Positions 28,473-38,310 of a stretch of DNA of 64,000 nucleotides are shown in pieces (within the stretch, counting starts at the first letter, position 1; every line of letters starts with the position of its first letter). This DNA comes from Sphingomonadaceae bacterium OTU29LAMAA1 (GTDB taxonomy: Bacteria > Pseudomonadota > Alphaproteobacteria > Sphingomonadales > Sphingomonadaceae), in NCBI GenBank assembly GCA_024072375.1, contig CP099617.1:663001-727000 (forward strand). The letters run 5' to 3'. The notes under the pieces are model-generated. The model saw only the letters and a program-made list of their open reading frames with translations, ran no database searches and had not been told where the DNA came from. A program made the position numbers and the translations under genes.

Positions 28473-28502
28473 GGCACCCGCCCGTTGCCGGGTGCCGGGG
28501 AG
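28473..28502 (+). promoter_or_regulatory. Hairpin abutting the ribosome-binding site of the next gene
   Basis: GGCACCCG and CGGGTGCC form a perfect 8-base stem with loop CCCGTTGC; the Shine-Dalgarno GGGGAG starts at the very next base, 10 bases before the ATG at 28512. It could tune translation, or be a terminator remnant of the upstream gene. Confidence 0.4.
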
Positions 28503-28511
28503 CAAACGACG

Positions 28512-28997
28512 ATGATCTATCCGTTCAGATCGAGACTGATGCGCGGCTTCAACAAGCAAGACATGCCTCAGCAGCTGGAATCGCTCTTCGCGAATTACTG
28601 GAACAAGGAACTGCCCGACCTGCTGGTCGCCCTCCAAATGACCACGCTGTTCCTCGAGGACCTCAACGGATTTCTCGCCACCGCAGAGGATGAGAACAAG
28701 ACGTCGGCCGAATCGTTCAAATCGATCGCGGGCACCTGCTCCCGGATGGTGGGTTCAGCCGACCCGTCATGGCTTAAGGCGCTGTACGACTTGGCGCCGG
28801 ATCTGGTCGGAACCGCGCTCGTCGGCTGTATGCGCATCATCAACCGCCAGACGCACGATGCTGGAATGCTGAAGGCATTCAAGACGTTGTTCGATTCCCT
28901 CGGAATTCGAATCGAGGGACCATGGGACAAATGCGTACTGACGGCGAACTTCGGCAGTACCTCGTTCCATGCCGGTACGCTGACCGTCACATCCTGA
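28512..28997 (+). CDS. Unrecognised 161-residue helical protein
   Basis: The ATG at 28512 follows GGGGAG and a hairpin. There is no signal peptide or membrane segment. The first 125 residues are predicted mostly helical with mixed charge (NKQDMPQQLESLFANYW, LPDLLVALQMTTLFLEDLN). The tail ends in a beta-like GSTSFHAGTLTVTS. Three cysteines are scattered (AGTCS, LVGCM, WDKCV). I do not recognise a family. It is flanked by the lytic transglycosylase and an acyl-CoA ligase with gaps of about 130 and 100 bases, so it is probably monocistronic. Base composition is slightly less GC-rich than its neighbours, a weak hint of separate history. Confidence 0.7.
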   Translation: MIYPFRSRLMRGFNKQDMPQQLESLFANYWNKELPDLLVALQMTTLFLEDLNGFLATAEDENKTSAESFKSIAGTCSRMVGSADPSWLKALYDLAPDLVGTALVGCMRIINRQTHDAGMLKAFKTLFDSLGIRIEGPWDKCVLTANFGSTSFHAGTLTVTS

Positions 28998-29100
28998 GCG
29001 TCGACGCCCGGCGCCCTGTTGGGGATTGCGCCGATCCGGACGGGTATTATGCTCGTTCAAAAGGCGCGAACGCAGCGCCGGATGATCGAGAGGATGACGA

Positions 29101-30690
29101 ATGCTCGGCGGAATGCAGGATTTCGAACTTCGGGTATCGACGCTGATCGATCATGCCGCGCGTGAATATGGTGACCGGGAGGTCGTGACGCGCTGGGCCG
29201 ATGGTAGCGAGACGCGCAGCGACTGGCACGGGATTGCGCATGATGCGCGGCGACTGGCGCAGGCACTGGAACGGCTGGGAATGACCCGTGGCGATCGCGT
29301 GGCGACGATGGCGATGAACCACGGGCATCATCTGGCCGCGTGGTATGGCACGATCGGCATGGGCGGCGTGATCCACACGATCAACCCGCGGCTGTTCGAC
29401 GATCAGCTGGCCTATATCGCCAATCACGCCGGCGATCGCGTGCTGCTCTACGATCGCGCGTTCCAGCCGATCGTCGATCGGTTGCGCGACCGGTGGACGA
29501 CGATCGAACATTATGTCGTGATGGACGGCGACGGCCCCGGCACGCTCCGCGCGCTGATCGAGGGCGAAGATGGCGATTATGTCTGGGCCACCGGCGGCGA
29601 GCGCGAGCCGTGCATGCTCTGCTACACCAGCGGCACCACCGGCAATCCCAAGGGGGTATTGTACGAACATCGTTCGACCCTGCTGCACGCGATGCTGGTG
29701 GTGTCGCCTGCGGTGCTGTCGCTGTCGTCGGCCGCGGTGTTGCTGCCGGTTGTGCCGATGTTCCATGCCGCGGCCTGGGGCACGCCGTTCGCGGCGCCGC
29801 TGGCGGGCGCGAAACTGGTGTTCTCCGCGATCAACGATGCGAGGACCCTGTGCGAGCTGATGAACCGCGAGAAGGTGACGATATCGTCCGGCGTCCCGAC
29901 GGTGTGGCTGGCGACCTTCGCCCATCTGGATGCTTCGGGCGACACGCTGCCGCATCTCAGGATGGCGACGATCGGCGGATCGGCCGCGCCGCGCGCGATG
30001 ATCGAGCGGCTGATGGACATGGGGGTCGAGGTCAAACACCTGTGGGGCATGACCGAAACGTCGCCTGTGGCGACCGCGGGCGCACCGCCGGTCGGCTGGG
30101 CGGACTGGCCAAAAGATCGCAAGCTCGATTTCCTGACCAAGCAAGGGCAGATTCCGTTCGGCGTCGAACTGACGGTGATCGACGACGAGAACGTCCATTT
30201 GCCGCGTGACGGTACGTCCGCCGGGCGGCTGCACATCCGCGGGCCGTGGGTGGTGAAGCGCTATTTCGGGGCGGATGCGGATGCGATCGATGCGGACGGC
30301 TGGTTCGACACCGGCGACGTCGCGGTCATCCATCCCGACGGTACGATGCAGATCACCGACCGGTCGAAGGACGTCATCAAGTCGGGCGGCGAATGGATCA
30401 GCTCGGTCGATCTGGAGAATGCCGCAATTGGGTGCCCGGGCGTAGCGGAGGCGGCAGCGATCGGCATCGCTCATCCCAAATGGGACGAGCGGCCGTTGCT
30501 GATCGTGGTGCGCAAGCCCGACAGCGATGTGACCGAACACGCCATCGTCGCTCACCTGTCGGGCGTGGTCGCGAAATGGTGGCTGCCCGATGCGGTGGTG
30601 TTCGTCGACGCGCTGCCGCACACGGCAACGGGCAAGCTGCTGAAGACGGCGCTGCGGGAACAGTTCAAGGATTACCGTCTGGCGGCCTGA
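29101..30690 (+). CDS. Acyl-CoA synthetase (AMP-forming), AlkK-like
   Basis: 529 residues. The start [28 protein letters not shown] is typical of the medium/long-chain AlkK-type acyl-CoA synthetases. The AMP-binding P-loop is [13 protein letters not shown], the A5 motif is [10 protein letters not shown], and the hinge region has [14 protein letters not shown] and [15 protein letters not shown]. The final catalytic lysine lies in [13 protein letters not shown]. It activates fatty acids with ATP and CoA for beta-oxidation, fitting the ETF-QO gene 4 kb away. The chain length preferred is unknown. Confidence 0.93.
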   Translation: MLGGMQDFELRVSTLIDHAAREYGDREVVTRWADGSETRSDWHGIAHDARRLAQALERLGMTRGDRVATMAMNHGHHLAAWYGTIGMGGVIHTINPRLFDDQLAYIANHAGDRVLLYDRAFQPIVDRLRDRWTTIEHYVVMDGDGPGTLRALIEGEDGDYVWATGGEREPCMLCYTSGTTGNPKGVLYEHRSTLLHAMLVVSPAVLSLSSAAVLLPVVPMFHAAAWGTPFAAPLAGAKLVFSAINDARTLCELMNREKVTISSGVPTVWLATFAHLDASGDTLPHLRMATIGGSAAPRAMIERLMDMGVEVKHLWGMTETSPVATAGAPPVGWADWPKDRKLDFLTKQGQIPFGVELTVIDDENVHLPRDGTSAGRLHIRGPWVVKRYFGADADAIDADGWFDTGDVAVIHPDGTMQITDRSKDVIKSGGEWISSVDLENAAIGCPGVAEAAAIGIAHPKWDERPLLIVVRKPDSDVTEHAIVAHLSGVVAKWWLPDAVVFVDALPHTATGKLLKTALREQFKDYRLAA

Positions 30691-30883
30691 GGGCGACGGG
30701 CGGGCGGGCCGGCCACCTCACGGCTACATCGTCTCCCGACCGGACATGCTCCATCGCCCGGAACACGTCCGGGATGATGGAGGATGCCGGCTGATCGCGG
30801 CGTGGCATGGGCCAGGCTCCGGTTTCCCGGTCCGTGCGGATCAAGGGCTGACTTTTGGTTCCCGACCCCTCTAAGGTCCGTGC

Positions 30884-32680
30884 ATGGCGATCGGACTGGA
30901 AAATGCGGGCTTCAGCGATGCGCTGGTAATTCTGGGCGCGGCGGGGCTGGTGATCCCCGCCTTTGCGCGGTTCCGGGTCAGCCCGGTCATCGGGTTCATC
31001 CTGGTGGGCATGCTGGTCGGGCCGTTCGGGCTGGGGCAGCTGACCGATCGGGCGCCGTGGCTTTATTACCTGACGATATCCAACCCGCATTCGATCGAGC
31101 CGTTCGCCGAATTCGGCATCATCCTGCTGCTGTTCTCGATCGGGCTGGAACTGTCGTTCAAGCGATTGTGGTCGATGCGCGCGCAGGTATTCGGCACAGG
31201 GCCTGCCGAGCTGATCGGATCGGCGGCGCTCATCGCGATCGCGGTCCATATGCTGGGACAGGAATGGGCCGGATCGGCGGGGCTTGGCCTTGCGCTCGCG
31301 CTGTCCTCGACCGCACTGGTGCTGCCGCTGGTGGGCACGACCAGCCCGGTCGGGCGGGGCGCGTTCGCGATGCTGCTGTTCGAGGATCTGGCGCTGGTGC
31401 CGATCATCTTCGCGCTCGGAGCGATGGCGCCGACCGCCAGCGACGAAGGCTGGGTCGGGATTGCCGGCGTCGCGCTGCGCGGCGGGGCGACCGTGGTCGT
31501 CATGTATCTCGGCGGGCGGCTGGTGCTGCCGCGCCTGTTCGCACAGGCGGCGCGGACGAAGAGCCCGGAGCTGTTCCTCGCCGCGTCGCTGCTGGTCGTC
31601 ATCGTCGCCAGCGTGGCGACGACCGCGGCGGGCTTGTCGCCGATCGTCGGCGCGCTGCTCGCCGGACTGCTGATCGCGGAAACCGAATATCATACCGAGG
31701 TCGAGGTGATGACCGCGCCGTTCAAGGGGCTGGCGCTGGGCGTGTTCCTGATCACCGTCGGCATGAGCGTCAATCTGGCGGAGGTGCTGGCGAACTGGTC
31801 GTCGCTGCTGATCGCGGTCGTCGCGGTGGTGGGCGTGAAGGCCGTCGTCACCTTCCTGCTGTTGCGCGTCGCGCAGACGGCGCGCGGCACCGCGGCGGAG
31901 ACGGGGCTGCTGATGGGCAGCCCGTCCGAAACGACGCTGATCGTGCTGGCGACCGCGGCGCAGGCGCAGCTGATCCTGCCATCCACCGCCGCTTTCTGGC
32001 AGACGGTGACCGCGATCGGGCTGACGATCACGCCGCTGCTGGCAAAGGCGGGCAATCTCTTGTCACGCGGGATCGAACGCGGGGCGGTGGGCGACGACCT
32101 GCCGATCGACGATACCGGCGAAGGACCCGGCGCGGTGGTGATCGGCTTCGGACGCGTCGGCCAGATGGTCGCGGACCTGCTCGCGGTGCACGGCCAGCGC
32201 TATATCGCGGTGGAGGCAGATATCGACACCGTGGCGATCGCGCGGCGCGACGGTTATCCGGTGCTGTTCGGCGACATCGCCCGGGCGGAGCTGGTCGATC
32301 GGCTCGACCTCGCGCGTGCCCGCGCGCTGATCCTGACGATGGACGATCCGGTTCTGACGGTGCGGCTGGCCCGCCGGATGCGCGCGCTGGCGCCCGAGTT
32401 GCCGATCATCGCCCGCGCACGCGATCCGCGTCACGCGGCCGAGCTGTATCGCGCCGGCGTCACGGATGCCGTTCCTGAGACGCTGGAAAGCTCCCTGCAA
32501 CTGTCCGAAGCTGTGCTGGTCGACCTCGGGGTGGCGATGGGGCCGGTGATCGCGTCGATCCACGAGAAGCGCGACGAATTGCGCCGGTCGATCCGGGCGG
32601 AAGCGGAGATCGACCGCGAGCCGCGCATCCGCCGGGTGCGCCGGCTGAGCGACGCGGTGCAATCCCCCCCTCAGGTGTAG
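30884..32680 (+). CDS. KefB-type monovalent cation:proton antiporter (CPA2) with RCK domain
   Basis: 598 residues. About 12 transmembrane helices form residues 1-385, with the ASSTALVLP-type unwound helix (LALSSTALVLPLVG) and the FEDLALVPI motif of CPA2 carriers. A cytoplasmic RCK/TrkA-N domain follows, with the dinucleotide motif VVIGFGRVGQMVADLL and VEADIDTVAIA. Members exchange K+ for H+ and protect against electrophiles. No KefF/KefG partner is adjacent. The 3' end overlaps the convergent DUF488 gene by 10 bases. Confidence 0.93.
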   Translation: MAIGLENAGFSDALVILGAAGLVIPAFARFRVSPVIGFILVGMLVGPFGLGQLTDRAPWLYYLTISNPHSIEPFAEFGIILLLFSIGLELSFKRLWSMRAQVFGTGPAELIGSAALIAIAVHMLGQEWAGSAGLGLALALSSTALVLPLVGTTSPVGRGAFAMLLFEDLALVPIIFALGAMAPTASDEGWVGIAGVALRGGATVVVMYLGGRLVLPRLFAQAARTKSPELFLAASLLVVIVASVATTAAGLSPIVGALLAGLLIAETEYHTEVEVMTAPFKGLALGVFLITVGMSVNLAEVLANWSSLLIAVVAVVGVKAVVTFLLLRVAQTARGTAAETGLLMGSPSETTLIVLATAAQAQLILPSTAAFWQTVTAIGLTITPLLAKAGNLLSRGIERGAVGDDLPIDDTGEGPGAVVIGFGRVGQMVADLLAVHGQRYIAVEADIDTVAIARRDGYPVLFGDIARAELVDRLDLARARALILTMDDPVLTVRLARRMRALAPELPIIARARDPRHAAELYRAGVTDAVPETLESSLQLSEAVLVDLGVAMGPVIASIHEKRDELRRSIRAEAEIDREPRIRRVRRLSDAVQSPPQV

Positions 32681-33105
32681 AGATGCACGATCTCCACGCC
32701 CTCACCCACCGCGTCGAGCAGCAGGGTGCGGTGGCAATGCGCCGGTTCGCGTTCATAGCACAGCAGCGCGCTCGGGCGCTCGGCGGCCAGATCGAGCATG
32801 ATCGCGGCGGCGGCCTGCGCTTCGGGTAACGCGAGCTGATCGTCGTACACCGCGTGCAGCGTGGCGACATCGCCCTTCTTCGCGGCATCGCGGCCGCGCT
32901 TGGGCGTACCGAGCGCCTTCAGATGGGCGTAGTCGATTCCCGCTTCCGCAAGGCTGGCGGCAAGCGACGTCTTGGAGAACCCCGGGCGGCGCGACAATGG
33001 CAGCGCCCGCACGTCGACGACGCGCCGGACACCGGCCGCAGAGAGCGCCGCGATGAAGTCCGCCATCGTGCTCGCCTCGTAACCGATGGTGTAGATGCGC
33101 GTCAT
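32671..33105 (-). CDS. DUF488 family protein
   Basis: 144 residues covering the whole DUF488 domain: RIYTIGYEASTMADFIAAL at the start, VVDVRALPLSRRPGFSK in the middle, and the C-terminal LLCYEREPAHCHRTLL, in which Cys and the two histidines look like a metal or active site. The function of the family is not established. It converges on the antiporter gene with a 10-base overlap. Confidence 0.9.
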   Translation of the reverse strand: MTRIYTIGYEASTMADFIAALSAAGVRRVVDVRALPLSRRPGFSKTSLAASLAEAGIDYAHLKALGTPKRGRDAAKKGDVATLHAVYDDQLALPEAQAAAAIMLDLAAERPSALLCYEREPAHCHRTLLLDAVGEGVEIVHLYT

Positions 33106-33136
33106 GCAAACCGATGTAGTGCCTGACGCGCCCCGG

Positions 33137-33784
33137 TCATAGGCCGCTTGCGGTGTTGCAGTTCCGCTTGGCCGGAAAGCGGCTGTCGGGAGTGGGCGTG
33201 GTGAAGTCCTTGTTGCGCGCCCGGAACATCGCGCCGCGGGTGAAGCTGGTCGGCAGCGTCAGCCAGCGGAACGGCAGGGAGCTGAAGATCGGCTGATAGC
33301 GGTAGCTGACCTGCACGTGGAACAGGATTTCGTCCCGGATCAGCTGCCTGTTCTGCGGCAGCGTCGCGACCGCAGTCGTCATCGCGCAACCGAGCAACGG
33401 CGGCGTGACGAAATCGCCGTCGAACCGCTGCCACAGAATGCGGTTCTCGACCGTCCCGTCGTTGTCGTTGTCCGTCCCCTGCACCCCGGTGATCACCACC
33501 CGGCCGAACCGGCGCAGATCGAACGGGCGTGCCGTGAGATCCAGCGCGCTGAACAGGTCGTAGATCTGCCCTTCGGCCACACCGATCTGCCCCGTACCGC
33601 TTTGTGCGACCAGATCGGCACTCATCGCCGCCAGCCGCTGCACGCGGTTGTTCGCCATGACGTAATTGGCGAATTCGATGCCCGTCAGCGCAAACCCCAG
33701 AAACAGGGGCAGCATCAGCCCGAATTCCAGGATGGACACGCCGCGGCGATCGCGACGCAGCCGATGCCACAGCGCCGCGATCAA
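33137..33784 (-). CDS. TadE-like pseudopilin, triplet 1 second copy
   Basis: 215 residues from a TTG overlapping the preceding gene's stop (TTGA). A basic leader (HRLRRDRRG) ends in Gly15, followed by VSILEFGLMLPLFLGF. Gly-1 and Glu+5 relative to the cleavage point form the class IV prepilin peptidase motif, so Gly15 is the likely processing site. One hydrophobic helix (16-40) is followed by a long periplasmic domain with a YQPIFSSLPFRWLTLPTSF stretch shared by TadE proteins. It is presumably a minor pseudopilin of a Flp/Tad-type pilus. It is the last gene of triplet 1 (TadG, TadE, TadE), which is in one operon. Confidence 0.85.
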   Translation of the reverse strand: MIAALWHRLRRDRRGVSILEFGLMLPLFLGFALTGIEFANYVMANNRVQRLAAMSADLVAQSGTGQIGVAEGQIYDLFSALDLTARPFDLRRFGRVVITGVQGTDNDNDGTVENRILWQRFDGDFVTPPLLGCAMTTAVATLPQNRQLIRDEILFHVQVSYRYQPIFSSLPFRWLTLPTSFTRGAMFRARNKDFTTPTPDSRFPAKRNCNTASGL

Positions 33785-34356
33785 CTGCGCACCACGGCTT
33801 CGTTGCGGACGACGGTCGTGGCGGACAGTGGCAGGACACCGTTGGCACGCCCGACGAAGCGGCCGACGAAACCGAACAGCAGCCGCTTGGGATAGCGCGC
33901 GGTATAGCTGACGACGTCGCCGGGACCGCCCAGCGTCCCCGTCTTGGCGGTCGCATTGTCCCACTGTCCGTTGCGGTTGCGATCGACATAGGGTTCGCCC
34001 GCATCGAAGCGGTTGTTGCCGTTCGTGTCGGTGTAGGTTTCCGGATAGGCGGAGCTGAAGTCGGCATAGACCCGCGTCTGGATGTCGATCGCCTGCCCCG
34101 GCGCCCTGGGGAACGACGCCATCGAACTGGTGATGCTGGCGATCATGATGGCGCGTCGATCCGCCTCGCCCGTCTCCATGCTCGCCGTCGCCTTGCGGGC
34201 GGCATCGACCACGGCACCCTCCAGCACCTGTCGGGCGAGAATCATGTGCCCCATCTCGACCGTGCCGCAGATCAGCGTCAGCATCGCCGGCAGGATGATC
34301 GCGAATTCGACGATGGTGACGCCGCGGGCGTCGCGGATCAGGCGGTTCATCCTCAC
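33781..34356 (-). CDS. TadE-like pseudopilin with calcium-binding-like loops, triplet 1
   Basis: 191 residues from a GTG overlapping the TadG stop (GTGA). The motif ARG|VTIVEFAIILP gives a Gly12/Glu17 prepilin site and a single N-terminal helix. Residues 110-133 read DTNGNNRFDAGE and then DRNRNGQWD: two Asp/Asn-rich loops of the type that bind calcium in dockerin and thrombospondin-like repeats. The C-terminal half (DVVSYTARYPKRLLFGF) resembles the triplet 2 TadE starting at 41198, which also has a DRNGNGRYD loop. It is probably a minor pilin. Calcium binding is inferred from sequence only. Confidence 0.83.
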   Translation of the reverse strand: MRMNRLIRDARGVTIVEFAIILPAMLTLICGTVEMGHMILARQVLEGAVVDAARKATASMETGEADRRAIMIASITSSMASFPRAPGQAIDIQTRVYADFSSAYPETYTDTNGNNRFDAGEPYVDRNRNGQWDNATAKTGTLGGPGDVVSYTARYPKRLLFGFVGRFVGRANGVLPLSATTVVRNEAVVRS

Positions 34357-36275
34357 TGTACCAGATGGAGGTCGACGAGCTCCGCCGCGATATCGTTGAA
34401 GGCCGCGGTCAGCGTCGCCGCGTCGGAGGTGCGATAGACGTGGCCCGGTGCACAGCGTTCGAACATGCTCAGCGTATTCGCGTCCGTCGTCGTCAGCGCC
34501 ACGATATAGACCGTCGGCGGATTGCGTTCGGCCTGCAGCGACGCGCAGGTCTTGGAGAACCGGCGTTCCGACTGGCTGGTCAGATTCCCCATCGATGCGG
34601 AAATCGGCTTGTCCGCATAATTGCCGTAGAACGTCCAGGTCCGGTCGTTATACCCGTTCTGGGTGGCGCCCAGCGCGGTTTCACCATCGGTCATGAAGAC
34701 CAGCGCCCGCTTCGGCGCCTCCCGCGTCGGATTGGTCCGGCGGAACACATCGTCCCGGACCAGCAGGCGATACCCCCACAACAGGCCGGCGTGATGCAGC
34801 GTGCCGTTCGCCGGATAGATGGCGGCATTCTTGTTATCGATGATCCCGGTGTAGAAACTCTTGTCGCGGCCATAGCCCACCGGCACCGCCTCTTCCGGGC
34901 ATTGCCAGTTCGGCGACGGCCATTCGGTCTTGTTCTTGTTGCCGTCGCTGGTGCTGCCGCCAAGCGGATTGACGGTATATTCAGTCGCGACCTTCCAGTC
35001 GGAATTGAACCGCGGAATGCGGGAATAATTCACCTTGAACGGCGTGCCCGTGCGGGTGTTGAAATCCCATGGAGAGGCCGCGGGATCGTAATAGCTGCCA
35101 TCCATACGCGTGATGACGTCGTTGCCGGCACTGGCGGCACCATCGTTCAACCCGATGTACATCATGTACATCCAGCGACGGTAGGGATTGTTGGCGAAGT
35201 TGTTCGCATAAACATCGAGGTTCAGCATGTAGTCGGCATAATTCTCATCCAGCCGGTACAGGTTGTTGTTGGGTTCGATGTTCGCGACCTTGTAGTATTT
35301 TCCGTTATCCGCTGCCCGATCCGCGGCAGTCACCGATCCGGCTTCCATTTCCGGCACGTACATCGGCGGAATGAAATACGGGCTGACGGGCGGATGCGCG
35401 CCCTCCCCCGGCAAGCTACGATCGATGTCCCACGCACCGTCTTCCTTGAAGGTCAACGTACTGTTGAGGTCCTTCACGCTGTCGTCGTTGAAGACGCAGC
35501 CTTTCCACGCGAGGTGATTGTTCGGCCAGCTGCCGCCATAGGCCGTCATGTACACGTCGTTGAAGCCGAACTGCTGGCGCACCACGGTCGGCGATTGCCA
35601 GTTGGGCAGCAGTTTGCCGACGTTGACGGTGATGTCGTACATCACGAAGCCCATCGCCAGATCGGCACGGGTGTTGCCGCCCTGATACAGCACGTCGAGG
35701 AAGCTTTTCGATGCGTCCTTCAACGCGGTGATCCGCGTCTTGACGACGTTGTTCACATCCTTCGGCAGGTTCGCCTTCAGCGATCCGGTGTTATCGAGCA
35801 CCATCATCACCTCCAGCGGGTGCGGCTGGATCTCGGCGCGCGCGACCGCGGCGACGGTCTGCTGCTGAAAGCCGAACGCGCGCATGAACGACATCGGCAC
35901 CGTCGCGGTCGCGCGGACGGTCGTGTTGTTGCGCCCGGCGATCGTCGCGAACGTCGGCGTGACGGTCAGGTTCGCCGTGCCCATATAGCCGTTGGGGAAA
36001 TTGCCCCGGAAATAGGCGAGCGCCTGCGCATTCCGCCCCGCCGGTGTCGGGTTGTCCAGTTCGTACGCGCGCGCGCCGGCCAGCGCCGCGGCATCGACCC
36101 CTGCCTGCAACTGCGACTTGACGACATAGACCCGGCCGGCATCGATCGCCGATCCCAGCGCGGCGATGCCGGGGATCAACCCCGCCACCATCATCGAGAT
36201 CGCCGATCCCCGCCGATCGCGCCAGACGCGACGCATACGGGCCACACCTCCGCCCAATCCCCTGACCATTCTCAT
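34353..36275 (-). CDS. TadG-like pilus protein with VWA domain, triplet 1
   Basis: 640 residues; the ATG follows AAGGGG. A basic leader (VWRDRRG) and one hydrophobic helix (SAISMMVAGLIPGIAAL) form the TadG-type N-terminus. Position +5 is Met rather than the Glu found in the TadE proteins. The VWA metal site starts DNTGS at 161-165, with MTDGE about 360 residues later; a large insert lies between them, which is unusual for VWA domains. The C-terminus ends IAAELVDLHLVQ, like triplet 2. It is a likely large minor pilin or tip adhesin, first gene of the operon with two TadE genes. Confidence 0.85.
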   Translation of the reverse strand: MRMVRGLGGGVARMRRVWRDRRGSAISMMVAGLIPGIAALGSAIDAGRVYVVKSQLQAGVDAAALAGARAYELDNPTPAGRNAQALAYFRGNFPNGYMGTANLTVTPTFATIAGRNNTTVRATATVPMSFMRAFGFQQQTVAAVARAEIQPHPLEVMMVLDNTGSLKANLPKDVNNVVKTRITALKDASKSFLDVLYQGGNTRADLAMGFVMYDITVNVGKLLPNWQSPTVVRQQFGFNDVYMTAYGGSWPNNHLAWKGCVFNDDSVKDLNSTLTFKEDGAWDIDRSLPGEGAHPPVSPYFIPPMYVPEMEAGSVTAADRAADNGKYYKVANIEPNNNLYRLDENYADYMLNLDVYANNFANNPYRRWMYMMYIGLNDGAASAGNDVITRMDGSYYDPAASPWDFNTRTGTPFKVNYSRIPRFNSDWKVATEYTVNPLGGSTSDGNKNKTEWPSPNWQCPEEAVPVGYGRDKSFYTGIIDNKNAAIYPANGTLHHAGLLWGYRLLVRDDVFRRTNPTREAPKRALVFMTDGETALGATQNGYNDRTWTFYGNYADKPISASMGNLTSQSERRFSKTCASLQAERNPPTVYIVALTTTDANTLSMFERCAPGHVYRTSDAATLTAAFNDIAAELVDLHLVQ

Positions 36276-36490
36276 AACCCCTTGTTCCGAAGAGGCTTAA
36301 AGTGGGAATGGTAAACAATACGGTACTAATTTCGCGATGGTTGATTTGGGTGGGTCGAATTTTGCTCGGGCGCCGGGCCGACGCTGCTAGGCCGACGCTG
36401 CCGGTATGAACGCTGCGGGTATGTTCGATACCGCTACCCGGTTATAGCGGCGGCAGTCCCCTCTCCCTTTTCTCGACACGGCGATCCGTT

Positions 36491-37855
36491 ATGACCACGC
36501 ACAATATCCACATCATCGGCGGCGGCCTCGCCGGGTCGGAGGCCGCATGGCAGCTGGCCGAGGCCGGTTTCCATGTCCGCCTGTCCGAAATGCGCGGTAG
36601 CGGCGAAGGCACACCGGCGCATCATACCGACAGCCTGGCCGAACTGGTGTGCTCGAACAGCTTCCGCTCCGACGATGCCGAAAGCAATGCGGTCGGGCTG
36701 TTGCATCAGGAAATGCGGCGACTGGGATCGCTGATCATGACGCAGGGCGACCTGCACAAGGTGCCGGCGGGATCGGCGCTGGCGGTCGATCGCGACGGCT
36801 TCGCCGCGGGCGTCACCGCGGCGCTGGAAGCGCATCCGAACATCACGATCGTGCGCGAGCGGATCGACGCGCTGCCCGACGGCCCCGCGATCGTCGCGAC
36901 CGGCCCCCTGACCGCATCGGGACTGGCCGGCGCAATCGGTGCCGCGACCGGCAGCGATGCGCTCGCCTTCTTCGATGCGATCGCGCCGATCGTGCATCGT
37001 GACAGCATCGACATGGACACGGCGTGGTTCCAGTCGCGCTGGAACAAGGGTGATGGCCACGATTACATCAACTGCCCGATGAACAAGGACGAATACCTCG
37101 CCTTCCATGCAGGACTGGTCGGTGGCGAGAAGACCGAGTTCAAGGAATGGGAAAAGGACACGCCCTATTTCGAAGGCTGCATGCCGATCGAGGTCATGGC
37201 GGAACGCGGCGTCGATACGTTGCGCTACGGCCCGATGAAGCCCGTCGGCCTCGACGATCCGCGCACCGGCCGCTGGCCCTATGCGGTCGTGCAGTTGCGC
37301 CAGGACAATGCGCAAGGAACCCTGTGGAACATCGTCGGCTTCCAGACCAAGCTGAAGCATGCGGAGCAGGTTCGGCTGTTCCGGACGATACCGGGTTTGC
37401 AGAATGCGGAATTCGCCCGGCTCGGCGGACTGCATCGCAACACCTTCATTCGCTCGCCCGAGCTACTCGATCCGACGCTGCGGCTGAAGAACAAGCCGAA
37501 CATCCGGTTCGCCGGCCAGATTACCGGCTGCGAAGGCTATATCGAAAGCGCCGCGATCGGGCTGATGGCCGGCCGCTTCGCCGCTGCGGAGCTGTCGGGT
37601 GAAACCCTGACGCCGCCGCCGGTCATGACGGCGCTCGGCGCGCTGCTGCACCACATTACCGGCGCAGCGGTGGCGGAGACGTATCAGCCGATGAACGTCA
37701 ACTTCGGGCTGATGCCGCCGATCGAGGGCCGCACGAAAAAGGCGGACCGCAAGCGCATGTATACCGATCGCGCCCGTGCCGCATTCGCCGACTGGATCAC
37801 CCCTCTTCCGCCGGTAGCGGAGGACATTTCGGACGAGACGCTGGCTTCCGCTTGA
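36491..37855 (+). CDS. trmFO: Methylenetetrahydrofolate-tRNA-(uracil-5-)-methyltransferase
   Basis: 454 residues. The FAD motif is [21 protein letters not shown] at the N-terminus. [12 protein letters not shown] and [16 protein letters not shown] hold the catalytic cysteines of TrmFO, and [16 protein letters not shown] sits in the C-terminal region. It makes ribothymidine at position 54 of tRNA using methylene-THF and FADH2. It is oriented opposite to triplet 1 and is not part of that operon. Its last 59 bases overlap the convergent EF-hand gene. Confidence 0.96.
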   Translation: MTTHNIHIIGGGLAGSEAAWQLAEAGFHVRLSEMRGSGEGTPAHHTDSLAELVCSNSFRSDDAESNAVGLLHQEMRRLGSLIMTQGDLHKVPAGSALAVDRDGFAAGVTAALEAHPNITIVRERIDALPDGPAIVATGPLTASGLAGAIGAATGSDALAFFDAIAPIVHRDSIDMDTAWFQSRWNKGDGHDYINCPMNKDEYLAFHAGLVGGEKTEFKEWEKDTPYFEGCMPIEVMAERGVDTLRYGPMKPVGLDDPRTGRWPYAVVQLRQDNAQGTLWNIVGFQTKLKHAEQVRLFRTIPGLQNAEFARLGGLHRNTFIRSPELLDPTLRLKNKPNIRFAGQITGCEGYIESAAIGLMAGRFAAAELSGETLTPPPVMTALGALLHHITGAAVAETYQPMNVNFGLMPPIEGRTKKADRKRMYTDRARAAFADWITPLPPVAEDISDETLASA

Positions 37856-38255
37856 CCGCGGTGGTCGCGAATTCGGCGGCATTCATCGCCCCGGACCGGT
37901 CGCGGTCCGCGGCGGCGAACTTCGTGGTCGCCTTGACCGCCCATTCGTCGAAGCTCAGCCGACCATCGCCGTCTACATCCAGCTTCGCATAGGCCTTGCG
38001 TCGCGCGACGAGATATTCGTCGCGCGTGACGGATGCGTCGCGATCCTTGTCGTAACGGTTGAACCGCTTCTGCTCGCGCGTGGCCGGCGACGCCTCCGGC
38101 ACGCGCTCGTCCGCTATCGGCGTGTCGGCCGTGACGGCCTGATCCGGACGGGGCGGCAGGATGGCGGTCGACGGCGTACCGCCACTGGTCATCATCATCA
38201 CCGCTGCACCGCCCGCCGCCAATACGGCACCACCGCCTGCCAGATATCGCCACAT
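37797..38255 (-). CDS. Membrane-anchored EF-hand protein
   Basis: 152 residues from MWRYLAGG, with GGAGG eight bases upstream; the ATG at 38270 would place that site inside the gene. One N-terminal helix ([18 protein letters not shown]) is an anchor or uncleaved signal. After a Pro/Ala linker come three EF-hand loops with near-canonical calcium ligands: [24 protein letters not shown] and [12 protein letters not shown]. The rest is charged. It is probably a periplasmic calcium sensor or buffer, sited between two pilin clusters. Its tail overlaps trmFO antisense by 59 bases. Confidence 0.83.
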   Translation of the reverse strand: MWRYLAGGGAVLAAGGAAVMMMTSGGTPSTAILPPRPDQAVTADTPIADERVPEASPATREQKRFNRYDKDRDASVTRDEYLVARRKAYAKLDVDGDGRLSFDEWAVKATTKFAAADRDRSGAMNAAEFATTAVKRKPASRPKCPPLPAEEG

Positions 38256-38310
38256 CGCCCTGCCCTCCATCGAAGTGCAGGCTAGCGATCAATCCGCAAC
38301 GGGCAAGTGT

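Noticed and set aside
26466..28637. A 723-codon open frame antisense to the lytic transglycosylase
   Set aside because: It is a high-GC shadow: Arg/His/Gln-rich with no domain, while the sense gene has signal peptide and catalytic motifs.
30665..31693. A 342-codon frame antisense to the KefB-type antiporter
   Set aside because: Extremely Arg/Gln/Asp-rich composition expected for the complement of a hydrophobic membrane protein gene.
34365..36314. A 649-codon frame antisense to TadG of triplet 1
   Set aside because: Val/Arg/His-rich shadow with no recognisable motifs; the sense frame has VWA motifs and a pilin-like N-terminus.
36360..36400. Twice-repeated GGCCGACGCTGC in the spacer upstream of trmFO as an operator or iteron
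   Set aside because: Only two copies with no regular phasing or known site; too little to call.
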